Shown in pieces: positions 1 to 9,050 of a DNA stretch of 55,597 nt; within the stretch, counting starts at the first letter, position 1, and each line of letters starts with the position of its first letter. Under the pieces are notes generated by a model, which saw nothing but the letters and a program-made list of their open reading frames with translations, made no database searches and was not told the DNA's origin. The stretch is from Bacillota bacterium. GTDB taxonomy: Bacteria > Bacillota > Sulfobacillia > JAJYWN01 > JAJZPE01. The translations under genes and the position numbers were made by a program. Where the stretch lies: the NCBI GenBank assembly GCA_036504675.1, contig DASXUT010000052.1:1-55597 (forward strand). Direction: 5' to 3'.

Positions 1-589
1 CGTCGGTGGGCCGGGCCGTCCCGTTCTGGCCGGCCGAGAGGACCATTGTCAGCCGCCCATCCTCCCAGCGAAGGTCGTGCACGAGCGGCCTCAAATCCAT
101 TTCTCTCTCGCCCTTGTCAGTCCTTCTGACGACGGGAACTGCCTCAGCTTCCTTGAAGAGGTCGATCGCCCGGCGGACGGCGGCCTCGTCGACCGGACCG
201 GCCGGCCCGGACCCGGATGACCCCCCGCCCCCCGACGGCCGGGCCTCGTAGGTTGCCCCGGAGACCTCCGCCGCCGGGTTCGGCGCCTCGGCCGCGACCT
301 CGCGGGCCCTGGTCGCCCGAAGGCCCTCGGACATGGCCGCGTTGACCCGCCGGACGAAGTCCTCAGGGGCCACCGGCTCGTTCAGGGTGACCTCGATGAT
401 CTCGGCCCGCCCGGTCAGACCCACGGCCAGGCTGGAGGCCAGAGACATCTTGGGGTGGGGATTGAAGCCCTGGGAAAACGTCACCGGAAGGTCGGCGCGG
501 CGCATCGCCCGTTCCCAGGCCCGCATCGTGTCCAGGTGAGAGACGAAACGGACCCGGTCGCCCTTGATGAACTCAGCCCTGATTCGCAC
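1..589 (-). CDS. DUF2344 (TIGR03936) radical-SAM-linked protein, 3' end outside window
   Basis: The translation begins with a GTG start (MRIRAEFIKGDRVRFVSHLD) and continues with the pattern MRRADLPVTFSQGFNPHPKMS, which is characteristic of the DUF2344 family encoded next to TIGR03960 radical SAM proteins. The start overlaps the stop of the upstream radical SAM gene by 17 bases, which implies translational coupling. A Gly/Pro/Ser-rich stretch lies about 60 residues before the window edge. The biochemical role of the family is not firmly established; its usual position before rng and rplU suggests RNA or translation biology. The C-terminus lies beyond base 1, so completeness cannot be judged. 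Confidence 0.88.
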   Translation of the reverse strand, partial: MRIRAEFIKGDRVRFVSHLDTMRAWERAMRRADLPVTFSQGFNPHPKMSLASSLAVGLTGRAEIIEVTLNEPVAPEDFVRRVNAAMSEGLRATRAREVAAEAPNPAAEVSGATYEARPSGGGGSSGSGPAGPVDEAAVRRAIDLFKEAEAVPVVRRTDKGEREMDLRPLVHDLRWEDGRLTMVLSAGQNGTARPTD

Positions 590-2465
590 CCGCGCCCACA
601 CCGCCCTTTATCGTCAGGTCAGCGCCGAGGTTGGGGCAGGCTCCGCAGAGGGTGCAGCCCGCCGCCCGGCAGTCCGGGGTAGTCTCGCCGGCCATGGCCC
701 GGCGGTGTTCGTCGATGAAGAACTCGCGGGTGACGCCGGAAGTCAGATGGTCCCAGGGAAGGACCTCGTCATAGGCCCGCGGCCGGTTGGCGTAGGAAGC
801 CGGGTCGAGCCCGGCTTCCTGGAAGGCGGCCAGCCAGGCGTCGAACCGGAATTGGTCGGACCACGAGTCGAAGCGGCAGCCCAACCGGTGGGCCGCGAGG
901 AGGACCCGACCCAGCCGCCGATCGCCGCGGGCGAAGACCCCCTCGATGAAGCTGACCCTGGCGTCGTGCCAGTTGAGGTCGGCCAGGCGGGGCGGCAGGT
1001 TCCGGCGCAGGAAATCCTGCTTGCGGCGAAGGGTTTCGAGGGTGTCCTGGGGTTCCCACTGGAACGGGGTGTGGGCCTTGGGCACGAAGGACGAGACGCT
1101 GACCGTCAACCGTAGGTTGCGCCGGTTGCCGCGGGGCCCCCGCTGTTCGCTGGTGGCTTCCTGGTAGACCCGGGCGATCTTGCGGGCCAGGTCGACGATG
1201 CCGGCCAGGTCGGCCTCAGTCTCGGTCGGCAGACCAATCATGAAGTAGAGCTTGAGGCCATTCCACCCGGCCGAGAAGGCGGCCCTGGCCGTCCGCATCA
1301 GGTCTTCCTCGGTGACACCCTTGTTGATGACATCCCTCAGCCGCTGGGTGCCGGCCTCGGGGGCGAAGGTCAAGCCGGTCTTGCGGACCTTCTGAACCTC
1401 CCGGGCCAGGTTCACGTCAAAGGCGTCGACCCGCAGGGAGGGCAGGGAGACGCCGACCCCGGCCGGCCCATGGTCCTCGATGAGGGCGTGGAGGGCCTCG
1501 CCGATGGCGCTGTAATCCGTGGTGCTCAATGAAGTCAATGATATCTCGTTGTATCCGGTCCTTCGGACAAGGTCTGCGGCCAGGGACTTAACCTTCCCGG
1601 CCGACCGTTCCCTGACCGGCCGGTAGATGGCTCCCGCCTGGCAGAAACGGCAACCCCGGGTGCACCCCCGGAAGACCTCGATCATGATCCGGTCGTGGAC
1701 GATGTCCAGGAACGGCACGATCGGCCTGGTCGGGTAGTCCAGCTCATCGAGGTCTTTGACGACGCGCTTTTGGACGACCGTGGGGACGCCGGGACGGTTC
1801 GGAATGATGGCCTCGATCCGCCCGTCGGGCGCGTAGGTCACGTCGTAGAAAGCCGGCACGTAGACGCCGGGGATGGCCGCCGTCCGGGCCAGGAAGGCAA
1901 GGCGGTCGGCCGGGCGCCCCTCCCCCCGCCATTTCTTGTAAGCGTCGACGATTTCGTGGACGACCTCCTCGCCCTCACCGAGGACGATGAAATCGAAGAA
2001 CCCCGCCACGGGTTCGGGGTTGAAGGCGCAGGGCCCTCCGGCGATGACGAAGGGGTCTTGCGGCCCCCGGTCGGCCGCCAGGAGTGGAATCCCGGCGAGG
2101 TCCAGAAGGTTCAGGATGTTGGAGAAGCTCATCTCGTACTGGAGGGTGACCCCGACGAGATCGAATTCCCGCACCGGCCGCCTTGATTCGAGGGCGAAGA
2201 GGGGCAGCCCGTGCCCCCTCATCACGGCCTCCATGTCCACCCAGGGCACGAAGACCCGTTCGGCGGCCGTATCCGGACGCCGGTTCAACTCGTGGTAGAG
2301 CAGGCGCAGTCCGAGGTGGGACATGCCGACCTCGTAGACGTCGGGGAAGGCCAAGGCGAAAAGAACCTCGACTGAGTCGTGGTCCTTCCGGACTTCGTTC
2401 CATTCCCCCCCCGTATAGCGGGCGGGCTTCTGGACCTGGCTGAGGAGATGTTCGAATTGGACCAT
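573..2465 (-). CDS. TIGR03960-type B12-binding radical SAM protein
   Basis: This 630-residue protein has an N-terminal region resembling the cobalamin-binding fold (FALAFPDVYEVGMSHLGLRLL) followed by a radical SAM core. The cluster motif is CTRGCRFC, a CxxxCxxC arrangement that would bind the SAM-coordinating [4Fe-4S] cluster. Near the end there is a cysteine-rich segment, CRAAGCTLCGACP, that could hold a further metal site. It is typical in length for the family. It lies 20 bases after spoIVFB and overlaps the DUF2344 gene, matching the conserved Bacillota order. The substrate is unknown; a role in RNA or protein modification is inference from family and neighbours. Confidence 0.93.
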   Translation of the reverse strand: MVQFEHLLSQVQKPARYTGGEWNEVRKDHDSVEVLFALAFPDVYEVGMSHLGLRLLYHELNRRPDTAAERVFVPWVDMEAVMRGHGLPLFALESRRPVREFDLVGVTLQYEMSFSNILNLLDLAGIPLLAADRGPQDPFVIAGGPCAFNPEPVAGFFDFIVLGEGEEVVHEIVDAYKKWRGEGRPADRLAFLARTAAIPGVYVPAFYDVTYAPDGRIEAIIPNRPGVPTVVQKRVVKDLDELDYPTRPIVPFLDIVHDRIMIEVFRGCTRGCRFCQAGAIYRPVRERSAGKVKSLAADLVRRTGYNEISLTSLSTTDYSAIGEALHALIEDHGPAGVGVSLPSLRVDAFDVNLAREVQKVRKTGLTFAPEAGTQRLRDVINKGVTEEDLMRTARAAFSAGWNGLKLYFMIGLPTETEADLAGIVDLARKIARVYQEATSEQRGPRGNRRNLRLTVSVSSFVPKAHTPFQWEPQDTLETLRRKQDFLRRNLPPRLADLNWHDARVSFIEGVFARGDRRLGRVLLAAHRLGCRFDSWSDQFRFDAWLAAFQEAGLDPASYANRPRAYDEVLPWDHLTSGVTREFFIDEHRRAMAGETTPDCRAAGCTLCGACPNLGADLTIKGGVGAGANQG

Positions 2466-2484
2466 ATGAGCCTATTATAACCTA

Positions 2485-3384
2485 TCAGCAGCCTCCCCTG
2501 CCATCAGGCGGCGGCGATAGCAGCGAGGCCAAGGTGGCATTGAACGCGTTGGCCTCCAGCGCCTCCAGAACCTGAGCCTCGGTGAGGACCCCGAGGCGCC
2601 CGAGAGTGACCGGGTCAAGGACGGCGACGACCTGAAAGGCGTGGGGTTCGAAGGACTTGAGGACCTCCTTGACCGTCCGGTCGCCCAGGGCGACCAGGAG
2701 GTTTCCGCGCAGGACGCCCCCCGACCGGAGCTCCACCCGGCGTCGAAAGAGCTGCGTGTAAGCTTGGTAGACCAGGGCGTCGCGCTCCAAGACGGCGGCG
2801 GCCAGGATGAAGAACCCCGCCGCCGCCAGTCCGGCCGTCGCCCGACCGAGGACCATGCCGGCCGGCCCGGCGACGATCAGCCCAGTCCCGATGACCGCCC
2901 CGGCCCGATGGAGGAGGGCCGTCGCCCGCCGGTAGCCGAGCCTCGGGGACAACAGGGCCCGGCCGAGCCGCCCACCGTCGAGGGGCAGGGCCGGGACCAG
3001 GTTGATGGCGATCATGGCCAGATTGAAACGCCAGAAGAAGGCGTACAGGGAGGGGTCGAGGAGGCCGCCGCGGTCGGCCAAGCCACCCAGGGCGATGAGG
3101 ATGAGATTGCCAATGGGCCCTGAGGCGGCCAGAAGGCCCTCGGAGAAGGCATCGGCCGGTGGCGTGTCGTTTCGGGCCACCCCTCCGAAAGGCCAGAGGG
3201 TTATCCGTTCGATTTCGGCCCGGACCGCCTTGCCCGCGACGAGGTGACCGACCTCGTGGGTCAGGAGGGCGCCCAGGACGACCAGGGCCTCACGGGGATA
3301 GCCGGCCAGGGCAACCACCGCAAGCAGCCCGAGAAAGAGCGGGTGGGCGGCGATGGACGTCCCAAAGAGGGTGAAAAGGTGCAT
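2485..3384 (-). CDS. spoIVFB: Site-2 protease, SpoIVFB-like (M50 family)
   Basis: This 299-residue polytopic membrane protease has the zinc-binding HEVGH motif near residue 44 and the second M50 signature NLVPALPLDGGR near residue 130, which supplies the metal-binding Asp. The last 60-70 residues (TVKEVLKSFEPHAFQVVAVLD...GVLTEAQVLEAL) look like a CBS-type domain, as in B. subtilis SpoIVFB, which cleaves pro-sigma-K in the mother cell. It follows the SpoIVFA-like gene by 22 bases, the standard pairing. I infer a sporulation role; a general site-2 protease role cannot be excluded because no pro-sigma-K gene is visible here. Confidence 0.92.
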   Translation of the reverse strand: MHLFTLFGTSIAAHPLFLGLLAVVALAGYPREALVVLGALLTHEVGHLVAGKAVRAEIERITLWPFGGVARNDTPPADAFSEGLLAASGPIGNLILIALGGLADRGGLLDPSLYAFFWRFNLAMIAINLVPALPLDGGRLGRALLSPRLGYRRATALLHRAGAVIGTGLIVAGPAGMVLGRATAGLAAAGFFILAAAVLERDALVYQAYTQLFRRRVELRSGGVLRGNLLVALGDRTVKEVLKSFEPHAFQVVAVLDPVTLGRLGVLTEAQVLEALEANAFNATLASLLSPPPDGRGGC

Positions 3385-3406
3385 CCTCGGTCATCGGGGC
3401 CCGGCC

Positions 3407-4165
3407 CTAGCTACCTGGGCTGATGGGCAGCCACGGCGAGGGGTCGACGGCCTTTCCGTTGACCCTGACCTCGAAGTGCAGGCTCGGCCCGTCAGCGTCG
3501 CCGGTCTGGCCGACCTTCCCGATCACCTGGCCCGGCAGGACCTCCTGTCGCTCCTGGACGTTGGTCTCCGAACACTGGGCGTAGAGGGTCGTCAGCCCGC
3601 GCCCGTGGTCGACGACGACCACCCGGCCGTACCCGTCGTCCAGCCCCACCTTGGTCACCTGGCCGGCCAGGGCGGCGACGATGTCAGTCCCTGTCGGGGC
3701 GGCGATGTCCAGGCCCGAGTGCTGCTCGGTCTTACCGGCCGCGGCCCGGACCCCGAAGGTCGAAGTGACGGTGCCCTCCACCGGGAGGACCATCTGGTGG
3801 TCGGCCGGGGCCGGCTTCTCCAGATGCAGAAAGGAGCGGAGCCGTTCGAGCCACGGGTCCACCACCTCGGACAGGTTGCGCCCACCGATGGTCTGCATCG
3901 AGGGCAGCTTGGCCCAGGCGTTCTTGAAGTCGTAGTCGGTCCCGATAGTGTACCGCACGGCCTGCATGGCCACCCCTACCGGTCGGTACTTCTCGAGTGA
4001 CTTTCCGACCAGGGCCAGGGCCAGAATGGCCAGGCAGATGAGGGTTTGACGGACCCACAACGGACCCGTGAGCCTGAGTCTCCAGTTCCAGTGCCAACCG
4101 CCTTCGGCCGTCCGCAACTCCCGGACCCGGGTCCGCATCCGGCGTCTCAGCCGCTGCCAGCGCAT
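3407..4165 (-). CDS. spoIVFA: SpoIVFA-like protein with degenerate LytM/M23 domain
   Basis: This 252-residue protein has an Arg-rich cytoplasmic N-terminus, one membrane segment (QTLICLAILALALVG, about residues 41-55) and a C-terminal M23/LytM domain. The first metal motif is present as HSGLD, but the second, normally HxH, reads SLHFEV: the first His is replaced by Ser. A degenerate LytM domain is expected for SpoIVFA, which regulates SpoIVFB rather than cutting peptidoglycan. A GGAGG ribosome site precedes the ATG. It is followed directly by the SpoIVFB-like gene. An active M23 endopeptidase is the alternative but less likely given the lost ligand. Confidence 0.85.
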   Translation of the reverse strand: MRWQRLRRRMRTRVRELRTAEGGWHWNWRLRLTGPLWVRQTLICLAILALALVGKSLEKYRPVGVAMQAVRYTIGTDYDFKNAWAKLPSMQTIGGRNLSEVVDPWLERLRSFLHLEKPAPADHQMVLPVEGTVTSTFGVRAAAGKTEQHSGLDIAAPTGTDIVAALAGQVTKVGLDDGYGRVVVVDHGRGLTTLYAQCSETNVQERQEVLPGQVIGKVGQTGDADGPSLHFEVRVNGKAVDPSPWLPISPGS

Positions 4166-4331
4166 TAGGGTCGCCTCCAGTCGCCAAAAACGCGAGCCTG
4201 GACTATTCTCGACTATTTATATTGGCCCGTCCCTCACTTTAGACCCCGGGAGACGCTCGCTCGCCTGATTAGCTAACCTCAACGGCTTCTTTGGGGGAGC
4301 CGATGGCACAGGCAGATAACCTCTTTTCGGG

Positions 4332-5849
4332 GTGATTGGTCTGCGTCGAGCCCTGAAAGTAACCGCCGTCCTCGTCTTCACCATGACCTTCCTGCTTGCG
4401 GCGGCCCTGGGGGGCGCCGCCCTGGCCTTCCTCCAGCCCGGCCTATCCGGCCACGCCGCCGGGCTGCTGGCGGTGGCCACCGGGGCCCTGGATCGTCTGG
4501 CCAAGCCGGCGGCGGCGGAGAGCCACCAAACGAGCCTGGGTCCCGACGGCTACGAAATCGAAGCCATCCTCGGCGTCGACCAGTTGGTCGCCGGCCGGGT
4601 GACGGTCACCTACACCAACCAGAGCCAGACGGCTCTGGATCGTTTGGTTTTCCACCTCCCGCGGGGCCTTCAGACCATCGCCCTCGAGGAGGTCTCGGGG
4701 GCCGAGGCCGGTTCGCCGGAACGCGTCGGCCTGACCTTGACCGTCCCCCTCACCGGCCGACTGGGGCCGAGCGGGCAGGTCAAGGTGGTCCTTCGGTACT
4801 CGACCTTCCTGGCCCAGAGCCGCAAACGCCAGGGGATCTCCGGCGGGGGTGGCGTCTGGCTGGTCAACGACTGGTACCCGAGCCTCGACGTGTTTGACGG
4901 GGAACGGTGGCACAGCGGGCAGGGGGCCGCTTTCGGCGACTACTCCTTCCTGGCGGCCGCACCGTACAAGGTCCGCTTGACGACTCCCCCGGGCCTGGCC
5001 GTCTTCGGACCGTATGGGGATCGAGGGCTGCCGGTCGTGGGCGATGAAACCAGCCAGACCGTGACCCTCGAGACCGGCAAGGTCCGGGAGTGCGCCCTGG
5101 TCCTGACGATGAGCCACGAGACCATGGTCGAGATGGGCCGGACCGACCCGACCGTGGTCGCCCTCTACCTGCCCGGCCACGAGGCGGGGGCTCGGGCGGC
5201 CATCGGGGCGGCCAGGCGCTCGCTGGACCTGTATACTCGGCTCTTCGGACCCTACCCGGGGCGGTCGTTCCTGGTCGTCGAGGCCCCCATCACGGATTTC
5301 AAGGGAGTCGAGTTCCCCGGCTTCATCCTCCTCTCGACGGCCGAATTCGAGCGACCGGCCGAGGTGGAGGCGGTGGTCGCCCACGAGGTCGCCCACCAAT
5401 GGTGGTACAACCTGGTCGGCAGCGACCAACTCGAGGAGCCGTGGGTCGACGAGGCTCTGGCCGGCTACTCGACGGTGCTCTACTACGAGAAGGAGTACGG
5501 CCCGGCCGCGGGTCAGTCCGTGCTGGCCGGTGGGGCCTTCGGGCTCTATCGCTCGCGGCGGAGCGCCTACCCACAGTCCTCCGTGGCCAAGCCCCTGTCC
5601 GCCTTCGCCACCGACGAGGAGTACAAGATGATGGCTTACGGGCGCGGGGGCCTGTTCATCGGGGCCCTCCGCCAGACCCTCGGCGACGAAGGCTTCTTCA
5701 CCTTCCTGCGGAACCTGGCGACCAACTACGCCGGTGGGTACCTCAGCGAGGCGAGCCTGCGCCAGGAGGGCGAGGCCATCGCCGGTCGCAGCCTGAGCAC
5801 CCTGTTCGACCAATGGCTTAGGGCGCCCGATGGCCGGTTCGACCCGTAA
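4332..5849 (+). CDS. M1 family metallopeptidase, membrane-anchored or exported
   Basis: The 505-residue product starts with a basic, strongly hydrophobic segment (residues 1-38), indicating a signal anchor or signal peptide. The zinc site is HEVAHQWW with His351, Glu352 and His355, and a downstream WVDEALAG supplies the third ligand Glu. A segment FKGVEFPGF replaces the canonical GAMEN exopeptidase loop. These features define an M1 aminopeptidase-like gluzincin; the altered GAMEN loop leaves aminopeptidase specificity uncertain. An in-frame stop lies 13 bases before the GTG, so the start must be this GTG or later (an ATG at 4383). It is the first gene of the block that interrupts the rodA-spoIVFA cluster. 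Confidence 0.88.
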   Translation: MIGLRRALKVTAVLVFTMTFLLAAALGGAALAFLQPGLSGHAAGLLAVATGALDRLAKPAAAESHQTSLGPDGYEIEAILGVDQLVAGRVTVTYTNQSQTALDRLVFHLPRGLQTIALEEVSGAEAGSPERVGLTLTVPLTGRLGPSGQVKVVLRYSTFLAQSRKRQGISGGGGVWLVNDWYPSLDVFDGERWHSGQGAAFGDYSFLAAAPYKVRLTTPPGLAVFGPYGDRGLPVVGDETSQTVTLETGKVRECALVLTMSHETMVEMGRTDPTVVALYLPGHEAGARAAIGAARRSLDLYTRLFGPYPGRSFLVVEAPITDFKGVEFPGFILLSTAEFERPAEVEAVVAHEVAHQWWYNLVGSDQLEEPWVDEALAGYSTVLYYEKEYGPAAGQSVLAGGAFGLYRSRRSAYPQSSVAKPLSAFATDEEYKMMAYGRGGLFIGALRQTLGDEGFFTFLRNLATNYAGGYLSEASLRQEGEAIAGRSLSTLFDQWLRAPDGRFDP

Positions 5850-5878
5850 GCAAGGCGGATGCCAAGAGGCAGACAATC

Positions 5879-5906
5879 GGCCGGCCCACGGGGGCCGGCC
5901 TTATCT
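5879..5906 (+). terminator. Hairpin after the M1 peptidase gene
   Basis: Inverted repeat GGCCGGCCC / GGGGCCGGCC with a short loop, followed by TTATCTT. The stem is strong but the U tract is weak. Confidence 0.5.
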
Positions 5907-6033
5907 TCGCTGACCGCTTATGGATTGGCCGCGGGTGGACCGGCCTCTGGCAGAAGGGACCAAGCGCCCAGAATCAACTCGTCCGTCCCTGGCTAACCTT
6001 GCTCCAGCGGGCTTTTCGAAGGGAGCGCGAAGG

Positions 6034-7224
6034 GTGAGCGTAAACGATAAACGGCTGCTTCAAACCTTCCTGGACCTGGTCAAGATAAGCAGCCCCTCCC
6101 GACGGGAGGGGCGCTTGGCCGCCGAACTCAAATCCCGCCTAGAGGACCTCGGCCTGAAGGTGCGGGTTGACCAGGCCGGCAGCACTTTCGGCGGGGAGGC
6201 CGGCAATGTCTTCGGCCGGTGGCCGGCCGATGCCGACCGCGGCCAGGGCAGCGGCGGCCAGGGCGGCAGCAACGGTCATCAAGGCCCGAACGCCCGGCCG
6301 GCCCCTGGGCCGATCCTGCTCTGTGCGCACATGGATACGGTCCGCCCGACCGAAGGCCTGGAGCCGAGGGTCGAGGGGGGCATCGTCCGCAGCGACGGGC
6401 GGCACATCCTGGGGGCAGACGACAAGGGCGGGATCGCCGCCATCCTCGAGGGGCTGACCGCCATCCATCAGGCCAAGCTCCCCCACCCCGAGGTCCGCGT
6501 CCTCTTCACGGTGGGCGAGGAGGTCGGCCTCCTGGGGGCCAAGTCCGCCGCCGATGAGGCCGGCGAGGCCGGGTTCGCCTTCGTCTTGGACAGCGGCAGT
6601 CAGGTCGGGACGATCATCGTCGAAACCCCATCGACCTATGCCCTGAAGATCAAGGTGATCGGCCGGGCGGCCCACGCCGGGGTCGAGCCGGAAAAAGGGG
6701 TCAATGCCATCCACGTGGCCGCCAAGGCCGTGGCCGCTTTACCCACCGGGCGGATCGACCCGATCACGACGATCAACTTTGGGATCATCGAGGGCGGGAC
6801 GGCGACCAATATCGTCCCCCCTGAGGCTACCGTGGAGTTGGAGGCCCGCAGCCGCGACCGGGCGGCCCTGGACGGGCTGATCGAGCGGGTCGAAGCGACC
6901 TTCCGTCGGGAAGCGAATTCGGCCGGGGCCCGCGTGAACATCGACAAGCGGCTCGACTTCGAGGGCTTCAAGCTCGATCCGGAGGACGCGGTCGTCGGGG
7001 TGGCGGGCGCCGCGGTCAGGAGGGTCGGCCTTCAGCCGGGGCTGGTGCCCCGGGGGGGTGGCAGCGACGCCAACGTCTTCAACGCCCACGGGCTGCCGGC
7101 GGTCAACCTGGGGGTTGGTCCGAGCGACGAGCACACCGACCAGGAAAGCCTGGCCGTGGATCAACTGGTCAAGGCGGCCGAGTTGGTGGTGGCCCTGATC
7201 GAGGTCAGCGCCGGGGGCCGCTAG
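6034..7224 (+). CDS. M20 family metallopeptidase, peptidase T-like
   Basis: This is a cytosolic di-zinc aminopeptidase of the PepT-like group. Metal and catalytic motifs are visible in order: LLCAHMDTV (His and Asp), LGADDKGG (bridging Asp), TVGEEVGLLGA (catalytic Glu pair), FVLDSGSQVG and, near the C-terminus, PRGGGSDANVF. I chose the GTG at 6034 because GGGAG lies 8 bases before it; an open frame extends upstream to 5920 without family similarity. Between the core strands there is a Gly/Gln-rich insertion (GQGSGGQGG) not usual in the family. It probably hydrolyses tripeptides or dipeptides and sits beside an amino-acid permease, suggesting peptide or amino-acid use. Confidence 0.9.
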   Translation: MSVNDKRLLQTFLDLVKISSPSRREGRLAAELKSRLEDLGLKVRVDQAGSTFGGEAGNVFGRWPADADRGQGSGGQGGSNGHQGPNARPAPGPILLCAHMDTVRPTEGLEPRVEGGIVRSDGRHILGADDKGGIAAILEGLTAIHQAKLPHPEVRVLFTVGEEVGLLGAKSAADEAGEAGFAFVLDSGSQVGTIIVETPSTYALKIKVIGRAAHAGVEPEKGVNAIHVAAKAVAALPTGRIDPITTINFGIIEGGTATNIVPPEATVELEARSRDRAALDGLIERVEATFRREANSAGARVNIDKRLDFEGFKLDPEDAVVGVAGAAVRRVGLQPGLVPRGGGSDANVFNAHGLPAVNLGVGPSDEHTDQESLAVDQLVKAAELVVALIEVSAGGR

Positions 7225-8759
7225 GCGGGCGGCCGGTTCTCGCCGGGTCGACCTTCGCGGGGTCCGCCTTCGCCGGGTCCGCCTTCGCGGGGCTCCGCGT
7301 CCTTGGGCCACAGGCCGAAGAACCCGGCCAGGTCCAGTCCGGAGGAAGTCCGTGCGGCCGGGCTCGCCTCCCCAACCGCGCCGGCTGCCCGACCCGCCTC
7401 CCCGCGGGCGGCGGCTCGGCTCCTCGCCGGGGTGACGATCAGCCAGTAATAGCCGGTGACCCCGGCGACCACGGCCGCCCCGGAGACGAACCCGATCCTC
7501 TCCCCCGGCACGAAGTAGATGGCGAAGATGATGGCGGCCATGGAAATGATGGCCGCCCAAGTCGTATAGGGGTAGCCCGGCATCCGGTAGGCGATGGCCC
7601 GCGGGTTGGCGGCCGTCATCTTCGGTCGGAAGTACAGGTGGGTCAGGGCGATCATCAGCCAGGTGAACATCACCCCGAAGGAAGACATCGCCGTGATGTA
7701 TAGGAAAGCCGTGCGCGGCGAGAGGTAGTAAATGAGGACGGCTCCATAGAGCGTGACGGTGCTGAGGACGACCGCGTTGGACGGGACCCGCCGCCGGTTG
7801 AGGACGGCCAGGATGGCCGGGGCCTCGCCCTCCTCGGCCATGTTGAAGAGGATCCTGGAGGCCGTGTAGAGCCCGGAGTTCATGCTCGAGAGGGCGGCCG
7901 TGATGACGACGAAGTTCATCACGTTGGCCGCGCCCGGGATGCCCAGAAGTTCGTAGACGGTGACGAAGGGACTCCCCCGCAGTCCGACCTCGTTCCACGG
8001 GATGACTCCGACGAGGATGGCGATGGAGCCGATGTAGAGGATGAGCGTTCGGAGGACCAACCCATCCAGGGCGCGGGGCACGTCGCGCTTCGGGTTAGTC
8101 GACTCGCCGGCGGCCACGCCGATGATCTCCGTGCCGCCGTAGGCGAACATGACCATGACCATGGCCAGGAGCAGCCCGGGAACTCCCCGCGGAAGGAAAC
8201 CGCCGCGGCCGATATAGTTGACCGCCCCGACCCGCGCTCCCGGAAAGACGCCGAGGATGAAGGCCCCGCCGAGGCCGATGAAGGCGACGATGGCGACCAC
8301 CTTGACCATCGAGAACCAGAACTCGAACTCCCCGAAGGACCCCACCGACCGCAGGTTGACAAGGGTCATGGCCATGGCGAAGACCAGGCCGAAGACCCAG
8401 CTGTAGTTATGGGGGACCCAGAAGTCCATGTAGGTAGTAGCGGCGACGATCTCCGCCGACATGATGGCCACCCATGACAGCCAGTAGACCCAGCCGGTGA
8501 GGAAGCCGGCGAAGGGGTGCAGATAGCGTCCGGCATAGTGGCGGAAGGACCCCGGGGAAGGTTCGGCCACGGACATCTCGGCCAGGGCCATCATCACCAG
8601 GAGCATGATCACTCCGCCCAGGGCGTAGGAGATTATCACCGCCGGCCCGGCCAGACTGACGGCGGTGGCGCTGCCGAGGAACATGCCCACGCCGATGACC
8701 CCGCCGATCGAGATCATCCCGAGTTGCCTGGAGTTGAGCCCCTTCTTCAGACCAGCCAC
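7221..8759 (-). CDS. Amino-acid permease of the APC superfamily (AAT type)
   Basis: The 512-residue protein carries about 12 hydrophobic segments. The N-terminal signature SIGGVIGVGMFLGS followed by AEMSVAEPSPGSFRHYA is typical of the AAT family of proton-coupled amino-acid symporters. A GTG start has AGGAGG 8-9 bases upstream. The last 60 residues are a hydrophilic tail with a Gly/Pro/Glu/Arg repeat ending in GENRPPA, longer than usual. It converges on the M20 peptidase gene with the two stop codons overlapping by 4 bases. Substrate cannot be assigned. No T-box or other amino-acid-responsive leader was recognised upstream. Confidence 0.92.
   Translation of the reverse strand: MAGLKKGLNSRQLGMISIGGVIGVGMFLGSATAVSLAGPAVIISYALGGVIMLLVMMALAEMSVAEPSPGSFRHYAGRYLHPFAGFLTGWVYWLSWVAIMSAEIVAATTYMDFWVPHNYSWVFGLVFAMAMTLVNLRSVGSFGEFEFWFSMVKVVAIVAFIGLGGAFILGVFPGARVGAVNYIGRGGFLPRGVPGLLLAMVMVMFAYGGTEIIGVAAGESTNPKRDVPRALDGLVLRTLILYIGSIAILVGVIPWNEVGLRGSPFVTVYELLGIPGAANVMNFVVITAALSSMNSGLYTASRILFNMAEEGEAPAILAVLNRRRVPSNAVVLSTVTLYGAVLIYYLSPRTAFLYITAMSSFGVMFTWLMIALTHLYFRPKMTAANPRAIAYRMPGYPYTTWAAIISMAAIIFAIYFVPGERIGFVSGAAVVAGVTGYYWLIVTPARSRAAARGEAGRAAGAVGEASPAARTSSGLDLAGFFGLWPKDAEPREGGPGEGGPREGRPGENRPPA
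7236..7298. repeat. Short imperfect tandem repeat in the permease tail
   Basis: Units of about 15 bases of the form GGGTCCGCCTTCGCC recur three to four times and encode the Gly-Pro/Glu-Arg tail (GGPGEGGPREGRPGE). The repeat stays in frame. Confidence 0.6.
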
Positions 8760-8921
8760 CCGACCGCCTCCTGAAAGCCGCGGCCCTCTGGCGTGGCCGC
8801 CTCAGGTGGTTAGGCTGCGTCCCCGACGGGGGGCCTATGCGGATCGGCGGCAGGGGAAGGCGCGGCGAACAGAGAACATACACGGCGGCGTCACAATCCG
8901 TTACCGGGAGGTGAGTGACGA

Positions 8922-9035
8922 ATGGCCGTCTGGAAATGCAAGAAGTGCGGACACGAGAAGGAAGGCCGCTGCAAGCCGAAGAGCTGCCCACAGTGCTCAG
9001 GGAAGGACACCTTCACCAAGAAGGAAGAGAAATGA
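8922..9035 (+). CDS. RCKP-type rubredoxin-like zinc-ribbon micro-protein
   Basis: A 37-residue protein is encoded after a GGGAGGTGAG ribosome site. The sequence contains two Cys pairs, KCKKCGHEKEGRCKPKSCPQC, which would form a small rubredoxin-like metal site. The internal RCKPK is the signature of the RCKP-type rubredoxin-like domain group, known as short stand-alone proteins or as tails of rubrerythrins. The rest is Lys/Glu-rich. It stands alone, diverging from the permease and followed by a hairpin. A redox or zinc-structural role is inference; the stand-alone forms have no established function that I know of. Confidence 0.85.
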   Translation: MAVWKCKKCGHEKEGRCKPKSCPQCSGKDTFTKKEEK

Positions 9036-9050
9036 ACCAGGCGCGCGACG

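Noticed and set aside
2470-2476. TATAAT on the minus strand just before the TIGR03960 gene
   Set aside because: It lies under 10 bases from the start codon with no -35 element; probably part of the intergenic AT-rich spacer.
4443-5876. Long minus-strand open frame opposite the M1 peptidase
   Set aside because: A GC-rich shadow frame: low-complexity Gly/Glu/Val translation, no family motif, while the plus strand carries the zinc site.
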